Shown here one piece after another: positions 1 through 7,725 of a stretch of DNA of 64,000 nt (within the stretch, counting starts at the first letter, position 1; each line of letters opens with the position of its first letter). The DNA comes from Actinomycetota bacterium. GTDB lineage: Bacteria > Actinomycetota > Actinomycetes > S36-B12. Made by a program: the position numbers and the translations under genes. The notes below the pieces were generated by a model, which saw only the letters and a program-made list of their open reading frames with translations, did no database searches and was not told the origin of the DNA. The stretch is from NCBI GenBank assembly GCA_030684515.1, contig JAUXVJ010000009.1:310001-374000 (forward strand), in the 5' to 3' direction.

Positions 1-142
1 CAAAGACAAGTTGAGCGTAGGCGCTGCGCAGCACTTCACGACGACCGATCAGCCCGCCGCGAAAGAAGGGACGGGCAAATGCAAATGCGCTCGACTTGGC
101 CAGAATGGTCTTATCGAGGTCGAAGAATGCTGCCGTCGACAT
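1..142 (-). CDS. HAD-superfamily hydrolase (SerB/HAD-IB type), N-terminal part only
   Basis: Only the first 47 codons are inside the window; the gene runs off the left edge. The protein starts MSTAAFFDLDKTILAKSSAF. The FDLDKT segment is HAD motif I (DxDxT/S), whose first Asp is the nucleophile in phosphate-ester hydrolysis. The FAFARPFFRGGLI stretch that follows resembles the cap entry of the HAD-IB (phosphoserine phosphatase-like) subfamily. It is divergent from ssd across a 106-bp gap. In mycobacteria a SerB-like HAD gene also sits beside ssd, which supports the call. The substrate cannot be told from this fragment. Confidence 0.8.
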   Translation of the reverse strand, partial: MSTAAFFDLDKTILAKSSAFAFARPFFRGGLIGRREVLRSAYAQLVF

Positions 143-248
143 GGTTCCACGGTAACTCAGTCATCCACACGAACCAATTTGCGCAAGGGTGTCCACAGGG
201 CAATCACTGAGTGAAGATCTGTGATTGAGGTCCGATGAAGGTCGGACT

Positions 249-1301
249 ATGGACATCAGGCCACTGCTCGTCAGCGCAAATCTCCCACTCATCGAACATG
301 TGCGCAGCCTCGCTGATGCCGGTGGAATCGGCGTTGAAGTAGCCGAGAATGTGGCGCAGGCTCGCGAGCAGTGGAACTCACGCCTATTGATCCTCGTCGG
401 TGATGATCTCTGCGAGCAGTTGACCGGTCTGCCCAAGCGTCGTGACGTCAGCGTTCTGCTCTGGCAGCCGTTCACGGGCTCGGAGACCCCGTCAGTTGTG
501 TGGCAAACCGCACTGGCCCTGGGCGCTGAGCACGTCGTCCAGCTGCCAGAAGCCGACTCATGGTTGGCAGAGCTGCTGACTGGGCCAGAGCAGCCAAATG
601 AAGGCACTGGTCGAGTGCTGGCGATCAGTGGAGTGTGTGGAGGCGCTGGAGCCTCGAGTCTTGCCGTCGGCCTGGCGTCAGCTGTGCAAAAGGCAGGCAG
701 CACGGTGCTCCTTGTCGACGGGGATTTCTCTGGTGGCGGGATTGATCTCCTGCTTGGCGGCGAAGGTCTGGCAGGCACTCGTTGGCCCGAACTATCCGAT
801 CTCACCGGCCGATTGAGCACTGCCAGTTTGCTTCCGACATTGCCAAGCACGTGCGGAATCTCCCTGCTTTCAAGTTCGCGCAATTCCATCGCCGAACCGA
901 CTCCACAAGCGTGGGCCTCGCTGCTGAATTTCGGTGAACGCAACTTCGATCTCGTCATTGTCGACCTGCAACGCGGTCAGGCACTTGTTGCCGATCAGTG
1001 GTGGCCGCCCGATGTTGCGACTGAACTGTGGTGCGTTGTGCCGACTCGCATCCGCCCGATTGCGGCGGCGGCGGTCAGTTTGGAGCGTTGGGATCAGTGC
1101 TGGCAACGAGTCGAGGTCATCGCGCGACACAGCGAGCGAGGACTCTCGCCCAGTGATCTTGCTCGCGCGCTCGGGCGCACGCCATTGGGCATCGTGCCGA
1201 ACGACGTCGCCGTCATGGCAGCAGGTGAGTTGGGCGAAGTCAGTGGTGGCGCCTTTGCGAAAGCGTGCGCGCAGCTCGCGATTGAACTGTCGCCGAAGTG
1301 A
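249..1301 (+). CDS. ssd: Ssd/CpaE-like septum-site/pilus-localisation ATPase
   Basis: A 350-aa MinD/ParA-superfamily protein of the CpaE-like type found at the head of actinobacterial Tad clusters. ATG 249 is chosen because GAAGG lies about 7 nt upstream; an in-frame TTG at 225 is a weaker start. The N-terminal 115 residues look like a degenerate receiver-type domain. The P-loop follows as GVCGGAGASSLAVGLASA, then LLVDGDFSGGGIDLLLG. The usual P-loop lysine (GKT/S) is absent (GAS), as reported for Ssd-type proteins. The stop overlaps the tadA GTG by 4 bp, so the genes are translationally coupled. The likely role is placing or controlling the Tad machine at the membrane; a role in septation comes from mycobacterial family knowledge only. 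Confidence 0.8.
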   Translation: MDIRPLLVSANLPLIEHVRSLADAGGIGVEVAENVAQAREQWNSRLLILVGDDLCEQLTGLPKRRDVSVLLWQPFTGSETPSVVWQTALALGAEHVVQLPEADSWLAELLTGPEQPNEGTGRVLAISGVCGGAGASSLAVGLASAVQKAGSTVLLVDGDFSGGGIDLLLGGEGLAGTRWPELSDLTGRLSTASLLPTLPSTCGISLLSSSRNSIAEPTPQAWASLLNFGERNFDLVIVDLQRGQALVADQWWPPDVATELWCVVPTRIRPIAAAAVSLERWDQCWQRVEVIARHSERGLSPSDLARALGRTPLGIVPNDVAVMAAGELGEVSGGAFAKACAQLAIELSPK

Positions 1302-2473
1302 GGCTTGCCGATCGCGTGCGCTCCCGCTTGGTCCTGAACCAGGCGCAGACTTCGCCGGCTGAAGTGGCTGCAGCGTTGCTCGACGAAGGCATCGTGCTCG
1401 GTGAAGGCGCGCTCATGTCGCTCGTGGCAGAACTGCGACGGGAGTACTTGGGTCTTGGCCCCCTCGATGCCCTTGTTCGTCAGCCCGGAGTGACTGATGT
1501 GTTGGTCAACAGTGCGCACGACGTCTGGATTGACCGGGGTTCGGGCATGGAGCGAGCTGCGGTGAATTTCGCTGATGAGGTCGAGGTGCGGGCATTGGCG
1601 CAGCGATTGGCTGGCACTGTCGGAAGACGACTTGATGAGGCAAGTCCGTTCGTCGACGCGCGCCTTGATTCGGGCATTCGATTGCACGCCGTGCTCGCAA
1701 CTATTGCCTTGGACGGCACGCTCATCTCCCTGCGCATTCCGCGAGCGCATGCGTTTGCTTTGGAGGATCTCATTGCTGCTGGCAGTGTTGATGAACAAGG
1801 TGCTGCGTGGCTGCGCGCGATCGTCGAAGCGCGAATCGCCTTCCTCATCAGTGGCGGCACGGGTTCGGGGAAGACCACGATTCTCGGGGCGCTCTTAGGG
1901 CTCGTGAGTCCTGTAGAGCGAGTGGTCATTGTGGAGGACTCTGCCGAGTTACGTCCCGATCATCCACACATTGTGCGACTGCAAGCGCGTCCAGCCAACC
2001 TTGAAGGCGCGGGGGCGATCACCATGCAAAGCCTGGTGCGGCAAACCCTGCGCATGCGACCAGATCGCATCGTCATCGGTGAAGTGCGCGGGGCTGAAGT
2101 CATCGACTTGCTGTCTGCGCTCAACACAGGCCATGAGGGTGGCTGCGGCACAATCCATGCCAATTCCGCGGCAGATGTTCCCGCTCGAATTGAGGCCCTG
2201 GGTTTGCAAGCGGGATTGAGTCGCGAGGCTATTCACGGGCTGCTGGCTGCCGGACTCGCAGCAGTCATTCATCTCGAACGTGACCGAGATGGATTTCGTC
2301 GCGTGCAAGGTATCCACGTGTTTGAGGTCGACGAGCACTATCGCGTGCGCGCTCACTGCGCGCTGCATCGCAGTGGATCGCATCTTGAACCGGGCGAAGC
2401 CTTTGACACTCTTGTTGAACTACTCGGATCAAGAGCCCCCGCTCAGCAAGGCTCAGCGGCATGTTCGCGCTGA
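1298..2473 (+). CDS. tadA: TadA/CpaF-type secretion ATPase
   Basis: A 391-aa type II/IV secretion ATPase that would power Tad/Flp pilus assembly at the inner face of the membrane. The Walker A motif is ISGGTGSGKTTILGALL near residue 190. VVIVEDSAELRPDHPHIVRL follows, then the Walker B/His-box region with MRPDRIVIGEVRGAE and GHEGGCGTIHANSA. All catalytic elements of the GspE/VirB11 family are present. The GTG start at 1298 overlaps the ssd stop in a GTGA tetranucleotide. The 3' end overlaps tadB by 13 bp. This is the most conserved member of the locus. Confidence 0.93.
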   Translation: MRLADRVRSRLVLNQAQTSPAEVAAALLDEGIVLGEGALMSLVAELRREYLGLGPLDALVRQPGVTDVLVNSAHDVWIDRGSGMERAAVNFADEVEVRALAQRLAGTVGRRLDEASPFVDARLDSGIRLHAVLATIALDGTLISLRIPRAHAFALEDLIAAGSVDEQGAAWLRAIVEARIAFLISGGTGSGKTTILGALLGLVSPVERVVIVEDSAELRPDHPHIVRLQARPANLEGAGAITMQSLVRQTLRMRPDRIVIGEVRGAEVIDLLSALNTGHEGGCGTIHANSAADVPARIEALGLQAGLSREAIHGLLAAGLAAVIHLERDRDGFRRVQGIHVFEVDEHYRVRAHCALHRSGSHLEPGEAFDTLVELLGSRAPAQQGSAACSR

Positions 2474-3141
2474 CAATTGCGGCACTGGTGGTCATCGCCA
2501 TGCTGCTTGCCTGGCCGAGCGAGGCTGTCAATCGGCTCCATCGTCTCCGCTTGAAGAGCGACGCAACGTCGACCGGATCCCTCGTGGCAGCGATGCGATC
2601 TCGATCGGCCCGTGGCAAGCAGCAGTCCGCACAATCGATTGATGCGCTTTCCAGTCTGGAAGCCGAACTCCAATCGGGCCAAGCGCCGGGTGTTGCTCTG
2701 CTTCGCGCTGCCGGACTACCGCCGGTATGGCCATCCGCAATTGCGGCATTGCGCATTGGCGGCGACGTTGCACAGGGCTTGCGAATGGACGGGCGCCAGG
2801 TGCCCGTACTTCTTCACCTCGCTGCCTGTTGGGAGGTGGCCTCCCACACAGGCAGCGGGCTGGGTCAGTCAGTTGCGATGCTGGCCGAGTCAGCTCGCAC
2901 ACGTGAAGAATTGGCAGCCACGCTGAACGCCGAACTCGCGGGTCCGCGCGCGACAACACGCGTGCTGATGCTGCTGCCTGCAATTGGCATCCTGCTTGGC
3001 TTCAGCCTTGGCGCCGATCCCCTTGGCTGGCTGCTTGGCACTGCCTTTGGTCTGGTCTGTGCAACTGGCGGGCTCCTGCTCACAGCGGCCGGTTGGCTCT
3101 GGTCCAGGCAACTGGTCGGCAAAGTAGAAAGTCAATTGTGA
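2461..3141 (+). CDS. tadB: TadB-like inner-membrane platform protein (T2SS F domain)
   Basis: A 226-aa membrane protein with an N-terminal hydrophobic segment (ALTIAALVVIAMLLAW), a soluble middle, and two C-terminal membrane segments (VLMLLPAIGILLGFSLGA and GTAFGLVCATGGLLLTAAGW). This matches the GspF/TadB topology. The cytoplasmic region around residues 55-160 has the helical GspF pattern, including GVALLRAAGLPPVWPSAI and SGLGQSVAMLAESAR. It probably forms the platform that couples TadA motion to pilin insertion, together with TadC. The gene overlaps tadA upstream by 13 bp and tadC downstream by 4 bp. Confidence 0.8.
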   Translation: MFALTIAALVVIAMLLAWPSEAVNRLHRLRLKSDATSTGSLVAAMRSRSARGKQQSAQSIDALSSLEAELQSGQAPGVALLRAAGLPPVWPSAIAALRIGGDVAQGLRMDGRQVPVLLHLAACWEVASHTGSGLGQSVAMLAESARTREELAATLNAELAGPRATTRVLMLLPAIGILLGFSLGADPLGWLLGTAFGLVCATGGLLLTAAGWLWSRQLVGKVESQL

Positions 3142-3851
3142 TCCTGATCGCCGCTGGCCTGGTGGCCACAGCATGTTGGCTCCTGACTCCTCGATCAAGC
3201 CATCAGCGATTGCGCGCGTTCGCTGTGCCTGGCCGCAGTTCGGTGGCGCGAAGTCTGCCCTCTGCTGATCTGGCGGCTATCTGTCTTGGCATTGGGATTG
3301 CTGTGCTGCTTGCCTCATTCTGGGGAGCAGTAATCGGGCTCGTTGCCGTAGTCGTCACTCGCAGGTTCATGAATCGTCTTGAGTCGCGCACGACTCGCCA
3401 TCGGCGTATGCGCCTTGAGCGGCAACTTCCGGAGGTCTGTGATCTCCTGGCAGCGACTCTGGCTTCAGGCGCCCCTGTGCAGGCCGCATTGGCTGCCGTA
3501 GCCAAGGCCAGTGAGCCTCCGGCATCAGAAGAGCTCTTGCGTGTGGTGGCTGCACTCAACCTCGGCGCCTCACCGGCGACTGCTTGGCGCGAAGCTGTAG
3601 TTGTGCCTGAGTTCATTCGCCTGCAGGCGAGCTTTGAGCGGTCGGCGGTGTCAGGTGCCCCGATTGCAGACGTATTGACGGCCTTGGCGCGAGATGAACG
3701 GCGTAGACGAAAGTCAGCTGTTGAGATTGCTGCACGCTCAGCGGGAGTGCGCGCAGTGGCACCGCTTGCTGCCTGCTTCCTGCCGGCATTCATCTTGCTG
3801 GGGATCGTGCCGGTTGTTGCGTCGATTGCTATCGAGGTGTTCGCCGAGTAG
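3138..3851 (+). CDS. tadC: TadC-like platform protein (T2SS F domain)
   Basis: A 237-aa second GspF-domain membrane protein. The GTG at 3138 is preferred to an upstream in-frame start at 3093 because it makes a GTGA overlap with the tadB stop and puts the first hydrophobic helix at the N terminus. The core reads RQLPEVCDLLAATLASGAPV, close to the TadB/TadC consensus (LP..ld.la..l.aG.....al). Two C-terminal hydrophobic stretches end in LGIVPVVASIAIEVF. It is expected to pair with TadB. A 128-bp gap without a convincing gene separates it from the pilin-like gene. Confidence 0.82.
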   Translation: MILIAAGLVATACWLLTPRSSHQRLRAFAVPGRSSVARSLPSADLAAICLGIGIAVLLASFWGAVIGLVAVVVTRRFMNRLESRTTRHRRMRLERQLPEVCDLLAATLASGAPVQAALAAVAKASEPPASEELLRVVAALNLGASPATAWREAVVVPEFIRLQASFERSAVSGAPIADVLTALARDERRRRKSAVEIAARSAGVRAVAPLAACFLPAFILLGIVPVVASIAIEVFAE

Positions 3852-3979
3852 TCCTTCCCCAAAACCTTGCACTTCCTTGGCGGCGTCCACAGCGACTCTT
3901 GTCCCAGTATCGCCGAGCGCTGCGAAGTCCCACCGTTGTCCTTGCCAGGCATTGGGCCTGGCGTCGGGGGAGGACACAC

Positions 3980-4159
3980 ATGAACCAACTGATGCAACGC
4001 ATCCGCAGTGACGAGCGAGGCCTGACGACTGCTGAATACGCCGTCGGAACGGTCGCTGCTGCTGGGTTCGGCGGGATACTCATCAAAGTGCTCACCAGCC
4101 AAGAGGTGCGCAACTTGATCTGGAAGGTCGTGAGCAGCGCGCTTTCGGTCTTCTTCTAG
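3980..4159 (+). CDS. DUF4244 small pilin-like protein (Flp-type)
   Basis: A 59-aa protein starting at ATG 3980, with GGGGAGG upstream at SD distance. The sequence has RIRSDERGLTTAEYAVGTVA followed by a hydrophobic helix. The G-LTTAEYA motif is the Flp-pilin type prepilin junction: Gly, then a helix with Glu at +5 and Tyr at +6. DUF4244 proteins occupy this place in actinobacterial Tad clusters, so this is the best candidate for the major pilin. No prepilin peptidase (TadV/CpaA) is visible in the window, so the processing enzyme must be elsewhere. Confidence 0.85.
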   Translation: MNQLMQRIRSDERGLTTAEYAVGTVAAAGFGGILIKVLTSQEVRNLIWKVVSSALSVFF

Positions 4160-4564
4160 GTGTGCACATTGCCGGGGTCGAGTCGGTCAGGTGCCGACTC
4201 GACCCAATGTGACCGATGCGCAGGACGCGAACGCGGAAGTGCGATTCTGGAGACTGCCTTGATGGTGCCGGTACTGCTTTCGGTCACCTCTGTCCTACTC
4301 ACGGCTGTGGCGGTTGGCAGCACGGCCATCCGACTGGGCGATACCGCACATGACCTTGCGCGCGCTCTCGCGCGCGGGGTTCCAGAAGTCGAAGCAATGG
4401 CGACGGCAAGTCAAATGGCACCGAATGCGGAACTTGAAATATCGGCAGACTCCGGCCTCGTCGAGGTGTCGCTAAGCCAGGAGATCGACCTGCCCATTCC
4501 CTTGTTCGATCGATTCAGTTTCACCATTGAGCGGTCGGCTGCCGCGCCACAAGAGTCTGCATGA
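4160..4564 (+). CDS. TadE-like minor pilin
   Basis: A 134-aa TadE-family protein. The diagnostic part is RERGSAILETALMVPVLLSV followed by a long hydrophobic helix, a TadE signature with Glu in the helix start. The annotated GTG immediately abuts the pilin stop and has no clear SD, so a slightly later start is possible. The C-terminal part is a short extracytoplasmic beta-rich stretch. It ends in an ATGA overlap with the next gene. The likely role is as a pseudopilin or initiation subunit of the Tad pilus. Confidence 0.8.
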   Translation: MCTLPGSSRSGADSTQCDRCAGRERGSAILETALMVPVLLSVTSVLLTAVAVGSTAIRLGDTAHDLARALARGVPEVEAMATASQMAPNAELEISADSGLVEVSLSQEIDLPIPLFDRFSFTIERSAAAPQESA

Positions 4565-4917
4565 CTCCGCGTGATCGCGGAAACGGATCCGTCCTCAGTC
4601 TCGGTTTCATGTTCGCGATTGCCGCCGCCGGGCTTCTGGTATTGGTGCAAGTGCAGGCCGTCATCAAGACTCATGCAGTGCAAGGCGCCGCAGATCTGGC
4701 TGCGATCGCAGCGGCCCAGGCGGCCAGTGATGCGTGCACGCATGCCGATGCTGTCGCTGAGGCCAATCGGGTACGGCTTGTTGAATGCACAACGCAGGAC
4801 GATGACTTCGTCGTGCGCGTTGAGTCGGATCTGCCGAATCTTGTGGCGGCACTGCTCGATTTCGCGCACGTGCAATCTGCCCCGATTCAGGCTTCCGCAA
4901 GAGCTGGCTTCGAGTGA
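4561..4917 (+). CDS. TadE-like protein of the helicase/secretion neighbourhood (Rv3654c type)
   Basis: A 118-aa protein with an N-terminal RGNGSVLSLGFMFAIAAAGL membrane segment. The following HAVQGAADLAAIAAAQA is typical of TadG/TadE-like Flp secretion proteins (Tad-like domain with AADLAALAAA). It matches in size and position the TadE-like family that lies next to a DEAH helicase in actinobacteria. It overlaps the preceding tadE by 4 bp and is the last gene of the block. It is convergent with the helicase gene across 27 bp. Confidence 0.75.
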   Translation: MTPRDRGNGSVLSLGFMFAIAAAGLLVLVQVQAVIKTHAVQGAADLAAIAAAQAASDACTHADAVAEANRVRLVECTTQDDDFVVRVESDLPNLVAALLDFAHVQSAPIQASARAGFE

Positions 4918-4944
4918 TGTGTTGATCACCCGGGCGTCTGGAGC

Positions 4945-7245
4945 TCAGCTTGCGTTGTCGGCCCCACGCAGGATCTCAGTCAGGATGCGTATTGCTGCGA
5001 GTTTGTCCAGGGGATGGTTGCCATTGCCGCATTTTGGTGATTGCACACATGAGGGGCAGCCGTCGCGGCATCGACACTCACGGATCAAATCTCGAGTTGC
5101 GGTCAGCCAAGTGCGCGCGATGTCAAAGCCGTGCTGCGCAAAACCGGCTCCGCCGGGGTACCCGTCGTAGACGAAGACCGTCGTCTGACCCGTGTCGATG
5201 TGCAGTGCAGTTGACACGCCTCCGATGTCCCAGCGATCGCAGGTTGCAAAGAGTGGAAGCAGGGCGATCGAGGCGTGTTCGGCTGCGTGCACCGCGCCGG
5301 GAACTTCAGTCAGTTCAACAGATGCCGCGGCACATTGATCGTCGGTGATCGTCCACCACACGGCGGTGGTGATGAGCTCGCGTTCAGGCAGATCCAGACC
5401 TTGCTCGCCGAGATTCTCGCCAGTGAGGACCCGCCGTTTTTGAAAGCTGAGCACCTGACTGGTCACCTGCACCTGCCCAACATTGACCGTTGCTGCACCC
5501 CAGGTCTTCGACTGCGACGTGCGCATGATGCGAATCTCGCTCACCTCATGCGCAATGGTGGTGTAGTCGACCACCTCCTCAATCACCGTCGCGACAGATT
5601 CATCGAGATCCAAGTCAGTGACGAGTGAAATCACACCTTGATGCGCGTACACCGCGCCCGGATGCACTGTGCTGTGCGAGGAGGCCTGATCGATGGTGCC
5701 AAGCAAACGACCGGTCTCCTGCTCGACGATGCGGATTGGAGCCCCACCGGTGCTGCGTAGATCTGCAAGGTCGCTTGCTCTTTCGCGGCGGGTCCAGAAC
5801 CAGCCGCTGGCTCGTTTGCGCAGAAATCCTTGTTCGGCCAGGTCCGCGAGCAGCGGCAAAGCGTTTGTACCAAACCAGCGCTCAGCATCGGCATCAGTGA
5901 GCGGCAACTCAGATGCCGCAGCGCACAGGTGGGGTCCAAGGATCACCGGGTTGGTCGGATCGAAAACTGAGGCCTCAACGGGTGCGTCCAGAATTGATGA
6001 AGGGTGCTCTACAACGAATGCATCAAGTGGGTCTTCGCGCGCGATGAAGATGGCCAGGGCAGGGGCGTCTCCGCGCCCAGCTCTGCCGAACTGCTGCCAG
6101 AGCGATGCGCGGGTGCCAGGCCAGCCTGCGATGACCACTGCATCCAGACCGCTGATATCGATGCCAAGCTCAAGGGCATTGGTGGTGGCCAAGGCCCGGA
6201 TGTGACCCTCGCGCAAGGAGGACTCAAGCGCTCGGCGTTCTTCGGGCAGGTAGCCACCTCTGTATGAAGCCACGGTCTGGACAAGTTCGGGATCAATGTC
6301 ACGCAGCAGATCGCGGGTGAGTGCGGCCACGCCTTCAGCTGCCCGACGGCTGCGCACAAAGGCCAAGGTCTGACGCCCGTCGGCAACGAGATCAGCAAGC
6401 AGATGCGCAGCCTCAGTGGTAGCAGTGCGATGAGTGGTCTCGGGTCCATTTAAGTCCAGCGGCTGCCACAGGGCAATCGTTCGCTCTGGCGTTGGTGCTG
6501 CATCTTCGGTGATCTCGCGCACAGAGTCGCCAATGAGTCGCTCCAAAGCAATTGCCGGATCAGCCACTGTCGCCGAGGCAGCAATGACGATGGGATCGCT
6601 GCCAAGGTGGACGCAGATGCGGCGAAGTCGTCGGATCACCGCGGAAACGTGCGCGCCGAAGACTCCCCGATACACATGGGCCTCGTCGATGACGATGTAT
6701 TGGAGTTTCTTCAGAAATGGCGCCCACCGCTCGTGGTTGCCCAGCATGGAATGGTGCAGAAGGTCGGGATTCGTGAGGATCAGATTTGCGTGATTCTGCG
6801 CCCAGGTCCGCTCTTCCCGTGAGTTATCGCCATCGACGGTTGCTGCGCGCAGCCAAGGGAGCTCTCGCTCAGCAAAGGTGCGCAGCTGATCGTGCGCGAG
6901 TGCCTTTGTTGGCGCTATATAGAGGGCGGTTGCTCCGCGACCGTTTGCCGCGGTCAGCCCGGCCTGGATGCTGGTGAGAATCGGCATTGAGTAGGCCAGA
7001 GACTTGCCCGAAGCTGTGCCGGTAGCGAGCACGACGTGTTGTCCGCTGTGGGCTATCTCAGCTGCCTGGACCTGATGAAGCCATGGTTGGTTGATCCCGG
7101 GGAAGCTCTCTCTGATCTCCGGGGAGACCCAATCTGGCCATGGAGCGTGCACGGCAGAGCGCGCTGGACGCACCTCAACATGGCGCAGTCGTTCCTCGCG
7201 GCCTTGCGCAAGCCGCGTCAGTACGTCGTCGACACTTCCACTCAT
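4945..7245 (-). CDS. DEAD/DEAH-box helicase with C-terminal DUF1998 zinc-binding region
   Basis: A 766-aa superfamily 2 helicase of the type conserved next to actinobacterial Tad genes. The start is set at MSGSVDDVL (7245) rather than the 32-residue upstream extension. Motifs in order: Q-like region INQPWLHQVQA, Walker A ATGTASGKSLAYSMP, motif II VIDEAHVYRG (DEAH), motif III ASATVADP, motif IV LAFVRSRRAAE, motif V ATNALELGIDI and motif VI QQFGRAGRG. The C-terminal CRCRDGCPSCVQSPKCGNGN cluster has four Cys, as in MrfA/DUF1998 proteins, which act in DNA repair. A repair role here is inferred from that family. Confidence 0.9.
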   Translation of the reverse strand: MSGSVDDVLTRLAQGREERLRHVEVRPARSAVHAPWPDWVSPEIRESFPGINQPWLHQVQAAEIAHSGQHVVLATGTASGKSLAYSMPILTSIQAGLTAANGRGATALYIAPTKALAHDQLRTFAERELPWLRAATVDGDNSREERTWAQNHANLILTNPDLLHHSMLGNHERWAPFLKKLQYIVIDEAHVYRGVFGAHVSAVIRRLRRICVHLGSDPIVIAASATVADPAIALERLIGDSVREITEDAAPTPERTIALWQPLDLNGPETTHRTATTEAAHLLADLVADGRQTLAFVRSRRAAEGVAALTRDLLRDIDPELVQTVASYRGGYLPEERRALESSLREGHIRALATTNALELGIDISGLDAVVIAGWPGTRASLWQQFGRAGRGDAPALAIFIAREDPLDAFVVEHPSSILDAPVEASVFDPTNPVILGPHLCAAASELPLTDADAERWFGTNALPLLADLAEQGFLRKRASGWFWTRRERASDLADLRSTGGAPIRIVEQETGRLLGTIDQASSHSTVHPGAVYAHQGVISLVTDLDLDESVATVIEEVVDYTTIAHEVSEIRIMRTSQSKTWGAATVNVGQVQVTSQVLSFQKRRVLTGENLGEQGLDLPERELITTAVWWTITDDQCAAASVELTEVPGAVHAAEHASIALLPLFATCDRWDIGGVSTALHIDTGQTTVFVYDGYPGGAGFAQHGFDIARTWLTATRDLIRECRCRDGCPSCVQSPKCGNGNHPLDKLAAIRILTEILRGADNAS

Positions 7246-7284
7246 TTTGTTCACCGTAGCGCGATGGTGTGCCACCCTTTCGCC

Positions 7285-7620
7285 ATGAGCTTCGCGGTCT
7301 CCGCCGAGATGCGTCAGAACGCGGCCATCCTGACTGTCCATGGCGATGTCGATCTGGCCACGGCACCGGCGCTTGAATCAGCGATCGCTGACGTGTGGAT
7401 CCCGCCGCAGAGCCTGGTGATTGATGCTGGTGATGTGCCGTTCATGGACTCGACAGGTCTTGGCGTCCTGGTCAAGGCAGCCCTCCGAGCGCGTGAAGAG
7501 GGCGGGCGGGTCGCAATGGCGGCTGTTGGTTCTCGAGTGCACAAAGTCCTTGCCATCACTGGACTCGATGAGCATGTGGCGATTTACTCGACAGTGGAAG
7601 AAGCGCTCCGCAACACGTAG
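7285..7620 (+). CDS. STAS-domain anti-sigma factor antagonist
   Basis: A 111-aa single STAS domain protein. It has VHGDVDLATAPALESAI and VPFMDSTGLGVLVKA, where the DSTG serine is the site that partner anti-sigma kinases phosphorylate in SpoIIAA/RsbV-type switches. ATG 7285 (MSFAVSAEM) gives the domain its usual length. ATG 7264 is an alternative, and neither has a clear SD. It is divergent from the helicase, with start codons about 40 bp apart. No anti-sigma kinase or sigma factor gene is adjacent. Confidence 0.8.
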   Translation: MSFAVSAEMRQNAAILTVHGDVDLATAPALESAIADVWIPPQSLVIDAGDVPFMDSTGLGVLVKAALRAREEGGRVAMAAVGSRVHKVLAITGLDEHVAIYSTVEEALRNT

Positions 7621-7725
7621 TGCGAACGAAACGGACAATTTCCCAATTCCGGCGGATTTCAGGCTCTGGCTGAATAGACTCCGCGCGATTCCCAGAACGT
7701 TCATGCACGTTTAGTCAGGAGACCC

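Noticed and set aside
161..958. 265-codon minus-strand frame opposite ssd
   Set aside because: Ser/Pro/Arg-rich shadow translation with no domain; ssd is supported by SD, P-loop and operon context.
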